From Clitopilus passeckerianus (lineage: Eukaryota; Basidiomycota; Agaricomycetes; Agaricales; Entolomataceae), in assembly GCA_944990035.1 (NCBI GenBank), contig CALYLX010000159.1, positions 1,116,001 to 1,180,000 on the forward strand: a stretch of DNA of 64,000 nt, in the 5' to 3' direction. Below the pieces are notes generated by a model, which did no database searches, was not told where the DNA came from, and worked only from the letters and a program-made list of their open reading frames with translations. Positions 12,175-22,063 of this stretch are shown in pieces (position 1 is the first letter of the stretch; each line of letters opens with the position of its first letter). The position numbers were made by a program, and so were the translations under genes.

Positions 12175-12551
12175 AATAGTATCTTAGATTTGTGCACACC
12201 CTTTTGTTCATTTACGGATTATGTATTTCTAGTCATTGCTGTATTCCATACTCAGCGAATCAGATCAGATCGCTTGCTGATATGAGGCATGGTACTCTAT
12301 TCATCATATCCGTGCTTGAAGCAAGGTATAAATTATGAGCGATTGATGGTCAAGTTTTATCGGGTATATGAACCACATATTGACTGAATTGCGATACTGT
12401 ACAATGATTGATACTGTAGAAAACAAGAGATAGCATGACATAGCAACTAAGAGGCCAAAAACCATTATAATCATACTTGATGACGACATTAGTACGGTGC
12501 AAATAAAGAAGGCCTCGTTAGGATGGTTAACGTACACTTCTGCGCGCAGTC
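12175..12551. other. Intergenic, AT-rich
   Basis: The 3' flank shared by two convergent genes. AT-rich with short direct repeats (atcagatcagatcg near 12258). No coding or RNA gene seen. Confidence 0.5.
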
Positions 12552-12983
12552 TCATTTCTGTTTGGCATCCTTGGGTTTCTTATCATCCTTGTCGTTCTTT
12601 TGACCTGTCTTAGCCCGCTGGGCTGCGGCTGCTTGTTGTTGCGGGGTAAGATTTCCCGCTCGACCAAGAGCCTGAAAGTCCGAGATCTTTTCCCCTCGGG
12701 GTCGTGCCCTAGTGATTTGTATAGGTTAACCACCGTTACGGCAAGATATTAGATAGCTTCATTTACACAGGTTCCCTGATAGAAAATGCTCAGTCGACGC
12801 TTGATGAAGCTGCTCGGATTCAGACTTACGCTGGCGGCAAATGAGGACAGTAGGGATTCGTGACGCTGCTGATTCGATCAAAGATCGTTGAGCGTCAAAG
12901 CACTCGAATGTTTGCGAGGTTACAACTCACTGGACGCTCGCTGCTGCTTGATAAAGGGCACCTTGCGAGTGTTCGTTGGTCAT
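12552..12983 (-). CDS. Small uncharacterised protein
   Basis: Not recognised. A three-exon model starts at 12983 (MTNEHSQGALYQAAAS), skips introns near 12880-12928 and 12703-12828, and ends in a hydrophilic tail that reads well as a coding exon: RGEKISDFQALGRAGNLTP, then a Gln/Ala run and a Lys/Asp-rich end KDDKKPKDAKQK. The middle exon may be VTNPYCPHLPPA, but its phase is uncertain. Product about 80 residues, strongly charged at the C-terminus. The last exon is the most believable part. It is convergent with the WW-like membrane gene. Confidence 0.45.
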
Positions 12984-14574
12984 GATGTCGATATCTTGCG
13001 GTGATGATGGGGGAAAGGAGAGCTGCGTGGGTTCATCGATGACTTTCTACGAGAATATAACCTATCGTTTGACGCCCGATGCCATAATCGCGTCAGCGTG
13101 TCCAGAGATTATTGAAAAGACGCCTGTTGAACCAGGTAGGTCCACGCCTAGACCACGAAATCTGTCGAAGATACAGGGGCTCATCATGGGTATCTTTGAC
13201 CAGATCAGGTATCGCACTAGCTCATGTGATACCCTCGTACTGTCTATGGGTTGAAGTTTCTGATAGATCCGTGCCAAAGAATCATTCGGAGGCCTCGCGG
13301 CGCTTTCCTGGAAATCACATCGAGAGCAGATATAGCATATCTGAACCTTGCAAAGGGTACGGGCGTCTTTTGCTAGGCGACCGGTTATCTATCTGTTCCT
13401 TACAGTGGATATCTTGGGAGGTCTGGTGGACAGTACTGGTCACAAGATCACGACATCGCAGTTCCAGCAAGACCGGCATTACGAGTTTAGAGATCATACC
13501 AGAATGGTATTTCTAGCCCTCAGTTATCAGTCAGAGCGGTAACAAAATATCACAGTTTCTAGGCAGCAAATCAATCAGAGGGCAGAGCTGAGAGCTCTGT
13601 ACGAACGGAGAGGTGAACGGAGCCAGTATTGCTACCCTACCCAAAAAGTAGACGCAACCGAGGTTCTCTACTTGGGCCGGGGAGGAGGACGTCCCTTAAC
13701 GCTGGATCCTCCTGATGTAGGCTGGGTGACTTTCCCTCTCGGTCGTGCACCACCCCTGCGATGGTTGGTTTGCGTAAGTGACCAGGGTGACATGACTTGA
13801 CAATGGACACCTACAGCGGAAGCGGAATGCTGTCAATGTCATCCAGAGACAACTGCTTTTCTGGTTTCTGGGAGTCCGTGGAACTCAATTCCGAACTAGT
13901 CTGGCTACTAGTAGTCGTCGTCGTTGGGCTGGAGGGTTCCATTGAAGATTCCTGTTCTTCACTTGCTGTATTATTATATCTGTAAATATAGTTTATTCCG
14001 TCAGATGGGCAGACCTCTTGCACAGCAGTTATCCTTACTCAACAAATGAGCCCTGATCTACCTTGGTCGCTTCTTCCATCGACATTCACAGCACCTCTGT
14101 CAAGGCAGAGATCAAGTTAATAGGTGGCTGTGTGCTTGCCATTCAGATCTTCAGACATATGGCTGAATCCGATCAATACAGTATCTCCATTGAGAATCAT
14201 GACTGTCATTCCACGACATGTTGCCGCCTGCGCAGGCGGTGGCACACAGCATTTGAAGGTCGTCAAACCCCACAATAACCTTATTCTCTCTGCTTGCGTT
14301 CTCTATTTTGCCCTTGAAAGACTGGTTATACCTATTCAGAAGTGCTTGTTTTGGCTCACAAGGCATCCGTCGCCTTTCTCTTTCCTTCCTTTGTCTTTCC
14401 AGTGTCCGCTGATTGTCGCCCAGGGAAATGAAGACTACAATACACCGGTTTCAGACACTGCCTTTCTTGCAGTTATAAGGAACCTCCGGGTCGATTTACT
14501 GCGTTTGACGCCAAACTTGATTCCCTCTCTGCTGTCTACCTCCACCAATATGATTCTTACCCCAATTACCCCCA
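12984..14574. other. Gene-poor stretch with a possible minus-strand small gene
   Basis: No recognised gene. On the minus strand 14366-14151 opens MPCEPKQALLNRY and continues VGFDDLQMLCATACAGGN, and 14023-13811 ends in a Ser/Thr-rich acidic tail QKPEKQLSLDDIDSIPLPL. These could be exons of one short gene, but no consistent splicing was found. 13000-13800 shows only short open frames. The first exon of the downstream WW-like gene could reach back into 14430-14570. Confidence 0.3.
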
Positions 14575-16514
14575 ATGAATCTACTCGTTATCGTTCGAAG
14601 CAGCCGTACGTTAGCTCTAGCTGAGTGAGAAACGAAAAAGATACTCAGTAACTGCAGAACGACCGTATGCCACATGGCAATCCCCGGAGTGCTGGGCAGC
14701 CACACAGCAGAAGCAGGCCCGTGAGTGGCTGCCCCAATTGGCTACCCCAGATTAGGCTGAGCTCGTTATAGCGTCCCAAACTACCTTCCACCGCAATGGA
14801 CCACTCACGTCCACCCTGAAGGTCAACGTTATTTCCACCGCAAATCAGAACCTTCCGAAGAATTAGACATCAATGTCGTGACAGAGGCAAATCTGTACAG
14901 TAACGACACTATGGAACAAGTAACAAGCATTATAAAGTTCGTAAAGGACAGACTCTCCTCCTCAAGTGCCAATATTCTGAAAGGCACGGAGTTATTCCTC
15001 CAACTCAATGGAGATGGCTGCGAGTACTACTTTGTCAACCACGGTTTGCGGAATCTCTTCTGGCTCGAAGCTGTTGACACAGAAGGGCTCGGCTTATCTG
15101 CTGTTGCGTCAGCCTCTCACCTGGGTAAATTGAATACGAATTCCAATGCATTGGGTATAGATTTTAACTCCGAGTCGTAGAACGTTGCTTGACTTCCATG
15201 TACTGGAGCCATGTTGAATATTTTCCAATGCATCAACGCGTTGTCGACCGTTCATTCGTCGACGAACTGATTGCGATCCTCCTGCATGGTCACCTCGGTA
15301 TGAATACATCATTACATTTCCTCTGCTCTGAAGCTGACTGCTATGAGACGTTCTGACCTCACCGACATCGACCTTTCCCTATTCGCCTGAAAAGTGCAAC
15401 AATTTGGCAAACATTCTGAGGAATTCACGAGGTAATTACGACCTAATACTCGGACTCTTGATACAAAACCTGACTATTTGGCTTCTGATAAGATCAAACA
15501 TCTGACGGTCATGTTGTCTGGATCGCTGGTAAGTGATGTCTCTTTGAAGAAGAGTTTCAAGGCTGAATATATTCGTTAGCTCGGGTCGCTTCCTTAATTC
15601 GTACGTACCGATAATACCTCAAGTGGCTGGACAGGCATCTCAATAATGTGCTTAGATGGACATAGATTCTCAACCCATTACGGAGAGAGCATAGCACGTC
15701 TCGGCCTCGATCAATCTCTTTTCCCCGAACCCACTTTTGAGGATGCCCTCGGTAGTCGGCTGGTTTCACGACTGACGTTATCAACCTCTGCATATTATAT
15801 GTCGCAGTTGAACAGCCTTTTCGTCGACCGGGTGGTCTATGCTAGGGAGTGGAAAGCCTTCTGGGCTCGAACTCTCAAAGAATGGAAAAACATCCTCAAC
15901 CTTGTAAGTAGAACTTGTTCTCGGGCTGAATCTTGCTCTGACAATAAATTTATTAGTCAATGGCGTTTCTCCTGTAAGTCCTAAAATTGCCCATGGCTGG
16001 CGCAAGTTTTCATTTTTGAATCAGGTTGCATGTCCTCTTTGGATCCGTTCAACGTGGTGTGATTCCAGCTCTCACCGTCGCTTCTGCGACTTGTATTGGG
16101 CTTAGCGTGGTATCGTCGGTATTTTTGACTCTGCAGCATGAAATCAAGGATGGCGACAATTCTGCTGGGGGTGTAAGAAAATGGTTATGCCTCATCCACA
16201 TCTCTCACTGACTCAAAGTTTTCTTCTAGTACAATTATCTCGAACACAACCGTTCTGACAGCACTGGCTTCCTCTCGCTTGCTTTCCAATATGCTCTACC
16301 AAAGACCGCACTCATCTGGGGCCTCTCATTCTTTACCTTGAACTGGACTTCGGTCCTTATAACATATATTTCTTGCAACCTTCCCGGCCAAGTGCCTTTA
16401 GCATATATAGCTCTTGTAGCTCTTGCCTTGCCCGCAGCCCTCGCGATCCGTGCTTTGTGGCGCAAGTTGCATAACCCCCGAGATAAAACGGAGGACTCTT
16501 CCGACATTGTGTAG
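14575..16514 (+). CDS. WW-like domain / multi-transmembrane protein (copy 2)
   Basis: Paralogue of the gene at 9555-12174. The half WW segment LPPQWTTHVHPEGQRYFHRK again has the first Trp and the HPEG...YF core but no second Trp. Then LILKGTELFLQLNGDG-like helical segments, MYWSHVEYFPMHQRVVDRS, DVLTSPTSTFPYSPEKCNNL, HRFSTHYGESIARLGLDQSL, REWKAFWARTLKEWKNILNL and four membrane helices, including VIPALTVASATCIGLSVVSS and VPLALIALVALALP-like segments. Introns run through the gene; a 35-nt one near 15600-15634 is inferred. The start is uncertain: ATG 14575 gives consistent phase-1 splicing, but an upstream exon is possible. It is shorter than copy 1, lacking its charged C-terminal tail. Function unknown. 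Confidence 0.7.
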
Positions 16515-16828
16515 CATATCTCAGGACCATGGTAGTCGGACACTTTCTGACTTGTATCTCAGGACTGGATGGCGGACCCGGACGCTGGTATGGTTCATGT
16601 ATCTATAGTTGTACAGTACCTGATGAATTGTATGCTTCTATTCTACGTGGATTTCTACTGGATAGCAATTATAATGAAGGTAACGGGCAGCAAGGTATGA
16701 GTACAGACTTAGATGGGTTGGTTTACAGTACAGGATAGACATGCTCTACACAGTCCCCGTTAAGACCCTTTGAGCTAGACTGGCCAAGCCGTTATAGGTG
16801 AGGTTACATATCCTGCCTGATCCTAAGG
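16515..16828. other. Convergent intergenic region
   Basis: 3' flanks of the WW-like membrane gene and the XPG nuclease gene. Nothing else recognised. Confidence 0.5.
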
Positions 16829-18852
16829 CTACTCAGCCCTGGGATTATCGGCGAAGTAGTTGCCTTCGAGCGCCTCTGTATAGTCCCAACTGTAGAATTC
16901 AGTCAATGCACGGCCGAGCCCATGGCGCTGGAGAATCTCGGCAACTTTGTCTTGGTTGAGAACGCCTGGCGAGATCATACCCTCATCTGGGGCTGGAGGT
17001 AGTGTCTGGAAGACTGTTCTGGCCATGTCCACCTGCTGAAGATATGCCTCGTTGGGTATCCGGGGAGGATATTTTATCTCTACATCAATGACGCGTTCGA
17101 TGGAACCATATTCTCGTATGAACTTCAGGGCTCGAGCAGGGCCAACATTCTTGATACGTTGAGAGAAGTCAGTGCCGAGGAGGAGCACAAAGTCAATGAA
17201 GGAGCTTCGATCTAGTTGCAAAACATCACGGATGTCAGCGCCAGAAATAATCATAAGTGGAAGTTGACGGTTGGTGAGGTTGCGAACGAGTGGTGCTTCA
17301 TAGACGAGAACATCCTAGAAAATGTCGTCGTCAGATTCGTTTCTCCCCATTTCTGACAGGTGGGTGCATACCGTGTCTTCACTAGCCACATAGTCCGCCA
17401 GCCCATGCTTGACAATGGATGATGCAAACGCCTCCCCCTCAAAAGCGCCCGGTGGCTCCAAGCACGGAACGCCCATCGCTTCTAATATTTCTTTGCATTC
17501 CCGGTAAGTCTGAGCTACCGGCGTGTTCACGCGTCGATTGAAAGAGTCGCACATGGCTTCACTCGTCCTTGAAAGCCGTGCCAAAGCGTCAGTCGAACTT
17601 TGGGGGACAGCTGTAGGTGTGGCAGATAGGAGTTCTCCCCAAACTTTGCCCTCCTCTATGGAAAGTTGGTACTGAGTTTTCGTTGCAACAATGTCGGCTT
17701 GAACAACAGGGTCCGGGGAAGGTGGGGCAGCTGACAAGGGCAATTTTGGGGGTGTTGCAATGGATGAAAGAAGCGCAATGCTCCTCTGGTAATCCAGGTA
17801 CAAGTCCCTTAGGGCTGTGGCAAGTTGATCGGCTGAAGAAAGGACGGTAGGCGCCTCGCCGTCCGGCTGTATTACGGCGGTTTCGGACTGGGAGAAAGCC
17901 TCCTCAAGATAGTATGCGGAGACCGATACCGTGGCTTCGAGGGGCAAGTCATCACGATGGTTCTCCCAAGATTGATCTACATTCGAAACATCACGCAAAT
18001 GTTCATCTGGATCTGGTAAAGACCGTAGAGCATCGGCTTCAGAATCCAACCAAGGATCCTGTAGGTCTAAACTTCCCTGGGGTTCATCGGGAAATGACTC
18101 TACGCCGTTGTTTGCAACATCAAATTCCGGGGGGGTGTCACCGTCGTGGGTGGTAGGGATGTATGGGGAGGAAATTTCTACAGTCCGAGGCATGTCCGGC
18201 GACGTTTGCATTTGTTGGGCAATGGAGGCTTGGAGATCGTTAATTTGTGGGTTTGGGCGCTGTGGCCACATGTTCTGGATGATAGAATTGATTTGGTCTT
18301 TTGACTTCCTTTCTAGAGAATTCAGGGCTTGGAGGGTGGCAGACAATTTCCGCAAACGTTTAGCCCGTTCTTTTTCAAGAATACCGCGAGCGTTGGTTTT
18401 GCGCTGAACTCCTCGTCGACGCTCAGCCTGATAGGAGAGAGTTCAGTAGCGGTTATACTCAACATCGAATACGAACACACCTCTCTCGCCTTGGCTTTGT
18501 TCCTTTCCTTCCCATCAAAAACGCAAATGGCAGAAACATTTGAGGTTTCCAATTCCTTGATCAATCTGTACCATCCCAGGACGTGCCGAAAGGGGTGCGG
18601 ATCCTGGGCGTAATAGAATCGTTGCGTTATGAGAGTTCCATCTCTATGAAGTAAAAATATTAGCGCAAGCCGTGCACAAAGGAGGAGTAGAAGTTTACAT
18701 GACCAAAGTCTTGCCAGCCAACCCACGAAATCGTTCAGGCAAGTGCTTGATAATTTCGGGGCTGCAGATATATATTTAGCACATCCGCCTGCCCAGTAAC
18801 GTAATACGTACCAAGTTTTCTGTAAGAATGGCGTGAGCCCCAACACGCCCAT
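16829..18852 (-). CDS. XPG/Rad2-family structure-specific nuclease
   Basis: FEN1/XPG-type PIN nuclease acting on DNA flaps or junctions. It starts at 18852 with MGVLGLTPFLQKT, the N-terminal XPG motif. DGTLITQRFYYAQDPHPFRH and AICVFDGKERNKAKARE carry the first two metal-binding Asp. A linker of about 270 residues, acidic and Ser/Pro-rich, separates this from the XPG-I block CKEILEAMGVPCLEPPGAFE, GEAFASSIVKHGLADYVASE, DTDVLVYEAPLV; the paired Glu and Asp are kept. The helix-hairpin-helix part is LLLGTDFSQRIKNVGPARAL. Introns near 18803-18753, 18700-18650, 18430-18480 and 17255-17315. The long spacer is like XPG/Rad2 rather than FEN1, but the total, about 590 residues, is too short for Rad2. 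Exact subfamily not resolved. Confidence 0.85.
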
Positions 18853-19758
18853 ACGCTGAGATGACGAGGACGAATCCTCAGCAAGGTGGCGCGCTGTAGG
18901 ACACTTGAACTCTGACTAAGCACGGCTCAGAGGCCCGAATCTCCGGGCATGTGGCGCACTCAGGTGGTCAACAGTCAGTGGTACACCTGAGTGTCGTTCA
19001 AAGGTTCTGTGCGCTTCATGAACCTATTTACCATCGTCCCTTAGACCTACATGTGTCCGCCGGCCAGCCCCGAGTAATCCTTCTGTGGACTGAACGAAAT
19101 CAGAAGATACCCGTTGCACTCCGTTTGTGAGCTATATAGCGGAATTTCACAACGGGGTTTAAAAATGTCAAATAAATACTGTTTTGTTGGCTAGAGAGTG
19201 GTAAATACGCTGGGCCGTGATGAATATCTAAGAATCCCCGTGAATGTGGAGGTCCATGTAACGGCGCCTGTCCTTAGTCGAGAGACTCGAAAGTCACTCC
19301 TTGGGGTTTGCGCTGATACTCCTACCGTGGACCAACGACCGCATTCAAGAAAAAACAGGCATTTATGACAGTGTAAACGAGAACAGTGAACAGCAACCTG
19401 ACTCTGTCTTTTTCCAAATTTCCATGGTGTATAAAACAAGCTTGAACACATTGGTTACAAACGGACCTATATACTATCTGCTAGCGGTTCAAAATACATC
19501 CCCTACTATAGCTGATTCTCACATGGTAGGCTTCTGCACTTTTGTTGAATGAGCCAGATAAGCGCTGATAGAGAACCAATAGAAGAAGAAGTAGGTGTAT
19601 CAGTTCTTCTAGCAACAGTGTGAGCCCCAGGGAGCTAGAGACTCGGACATGCCTTCTTCTACGCCCTTGATGCGGTTCCCTTCGACCGTATATAATATCA
19701 CTTTGACTGCACCCTCTCTCTAAGATGAGTCATTTAACCTGAGGGCACAATTATGCTA
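18853..19758. other. Gene-poor stretch downstream of the Sar1-like copies
   Basis: 5' flank of the nuclease gene, then sequence with no recognised gene. Short open frames on both strands show no protein-like pattern. Confidence 0.5.
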
Positions 19759-20136
19759 TTAGTAGATACAATCCAGACCTACATGAGACCACTGAGCACC
19801 GAAGTCCAAAACGTTCATGAGTTCATATTCAGGGTCTATAGAGCCTTGAGGTACCAAGGCCACGATTGGCCTCGCCAGCAGGGACTCTAGTTGAAGTAAG
19901 CTCTTCAGATCGTCCTTTGCCTCGGGCAACTCTGGGGTGTACACGAGAAATATAACCCCGTCGAAGTCTGGAAGTACCTCTCTCCAGTAGTGACGGGCTC
20001 CGTATGACATGAGCAAGATATCAAGTCATTTCTCTGGTTGGAACCTACTCGGAAAATTCTTGCTGGGAATAAAGATTGGGAACGTCTGCCCTCCAACGGT
20101 AAGGCGAGCTTTGAACACTTCAGTGAATGCGAGCGG
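19759..20136 (-). pseudogene. Degenerate Sar1/Arf-like small GTPase, copy 1
   Basis: Two exons resemble the C-terminal two thirds of Sar1. 20136-20049 gives FTEVFKARLTVGGQTFPIF, aligned with the switch region before DLGGH. After an intron (20048 to about 19999) comes RHYWREVLPDFDGVIFLVY, then ELPEAKDDLKSLLQLESLL and ARPIVALVPQGSIDPEYEL. The order and spacing follow Sar1 (FP-x-x-NGIVFLVD, ESKxELDxLL, NKID). The G3 DxxG motif is missing and the G4 NKxD position reads PQGS, so GTP binding is not expected. No exon with a P-loop (GxxxxGKT) was found upstream. Either a pseudogene or a fast-evolving pseudo-GTPase. Confidence 0.5.
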
Positions 20137-20948
20137 CTAAAAAAAGACTACCGACCCCAAAACAAACCAGAGACTTGTTCTTCGTAGACCCCAGTCTTGA
20201 CTGCTCTGACGAGAGACTTATGCGGGGATCAGCCTACTCCACCAAGGCCCATGTGCTCGTTTTCTCACCAACATTTCATCGGGATCGCCTCCATAAAACG
20301 CAAACCTCATACCGGTCCGCGTTTTGACTTTCAAGGGAGGGTGAATGAAAGCCGCTAGGGTTTACGTTCTCGGTCGAGTCTCGGTATAAAACAACAGATC
20401 GGTGAGTCCTTGGTGGGTCCTCTCAAGATCTCAAGTCCCACAGTGGCCCACACGGAGGATTCAGTGTAAAAATTACCCTGCTCCGCTGTACTTTACGTTT
20501 CGCACGTCGTACGCATATACCTGGCGTAAACCGGCGCAGCGAGCATCATGCCGACGCTATGTATCAATCTCTTTTTGTTGAAGTTACACACCTTTAACGC
20601 ATAAGTCCGCTCTGTTCAAATGCATCCAAATGCATTAAGGAATGTGAACCTTCGGATTGAGAATATTTTCTGTTGAATTCTCTAACAACATTCTTGTTTA
20701 GACGACGAGGGACAACTCCATCCCACCTGCCTCGCCAAGACTGCAACATCCCAAGGCCAAAGATGAGCAGAAAATGATCTGTTTACGAGTGACCAACGAG
20801 CCAGGCAATCGCTGCATAAAAAGTTAGCTAGGAAAGGTAGACGTATGGAGACCACGCCACCTTCCCTGACTCCTTCGAGCTGCACGCCGGATACGGAGTA
20901 TAAAAAGAGTGAAATGCCTCTACAGTGCTGTAAAAATATGCCAGTGAA
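20137..20948. other. Gap between the two Sar1-like copies
   Basis: May hold the missing 5' exons of copy 1, but no P-loop motif is visible on the minus strand. Nothing else recognised. Confidence 0.4.
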
Positions 20949-21330
20949 TCAGCTTGATACGTCATTCCCTTGGTATACACCTACATTGGCCTGAGCTGAA
21001 CCCCTGTGATGTCGTAAATAATCTTCGAATTCTTCCTCGCTGAAGCCAGGCTGCCATTCAGGAACCAGTACTGCGATTGGTTTATTTGAGAGCCCCTCGT
21101 CGGATAAAATGCCTTCTGGCTCTTGCTTGCATTGCGGCCACCATGACATGACATAGGCTACGCCATCAAAATTGCAGAGGCAATCTCGAAATTCAAGGCG
21201 CCCTTGGAAGACAGCTTGATTAAATGAATGATCTATGACGACTACGTTGTTAGAACCGCCACTCACAACCTACATTCGCGGGAGGACCAATTTGAACTGT
21301 CCTATCACCTAACGCTAGTTCACTGATGAC
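20949..21330 (-). pseudogene. Degenerate Sar1/Arf-like small GTPase, copy 2
   Basis: Parallel to the copy at 19759-20136. An upstream exon near 21330-21270 reads ISELALGDRTVQIG, like the Sar1 segment SEELAIG. After a short intron ending at 21242 comes VVVIDHSFNQAVFQGRLEF, then DCLCNFDGVAYVMSWWP, EGILSDEGLSNKPIAVLVPE and a charged end. The shared pattern with copy 1 is FDGV, then an acidic helix, then PIxxLVP where NKxD should stand. G3 reads DHSF instead of DxxG. No P-loop exon was seen. Each copy is more like Sar1 in different places, so both descend from a Sar1/Arf-type gene; whether they are expressed is unknown. Confidence 0.45.
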
Positions 21331-22063
21331 CGAGAAGTAAGAGCCATGAGTCTAGTGTCGACTCCAAATGAGTGAGAATTCCGGACCAAACATTCGGCGT
21401 CTCTCGTGCCTCCTATATTCCCCGCTTGATAAAGCTGCAAGTATTCTCTGACAATCAAGTGTTATCAGGAGCAAGATTATATATCAAGTTCTGTGCTTGT
21501 ACCTCTATTTCACGGACATGTTGTCCAGAAAAAGCGATGCTCATGGCTGTAACCGTGTAGCACGAGAGCAGCCCGGAAGCATGTACATGAGGCAGCAAAC
21601 AGAGCCGTCATATATAGCCAGCGAAAGCCCGTAGCAGAGGAACCTCGCATGGCGGCCGCAGCTTCAGTCAAGTTTGATCAAGCCGATTCGCTCGATTGAG
21701 GGGTCAAAATTCGAGGGGCCTTAGCGCCAGTATCTTACTTAGCGTCATACCAGGTAGAAGGTTTCCTAGAGCGTGCACACTGTCCGAATTCGGTACTGTA
21801 TATTCGCATGAAGCAAATAGTCCTCAAGAAAGCTTAGGAGACGCCAGAGCTGGCGGCCAACGAGCGTGACCAAACCAGGATTCCCACGATCTATCCTAAG
21901 CCACGTCTGTCCATCGTATCCTCGCGTACCAAGTGAGCACCAAAAAACTGACCATCGGAGCGAATCCCCGTCGCTGCTGGTATCCTTTCTTGACGACTAT
22001 AACGACGATCGGCAAAATATTTACGACAAATAGGAGATTAACCCTCTGTAATTGTCGCCCAAC
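21331..22063. other. Intergenic region upstream of COPI alpha
   Basis: 5' flank of the coatomer gene and of the second Sar1-like copy. No gene recognised; 21370-21560 has an open plus frame without protein character. Confidence 0.5.

Noticed and set aside
12976..13254. 92-codon plus-strand frame opposite the start of the small minus-strand gene
   Set aside because: No protein-like pattern, and it begins over the promoter of the opposite gene.
19759..21330. Sar1-like copies as one functional COPII Sar1 gene
   Set aside because: Both lack DxxG and NKxD and no P-loop exon is visible; the true Sar1 must be elsewhere.
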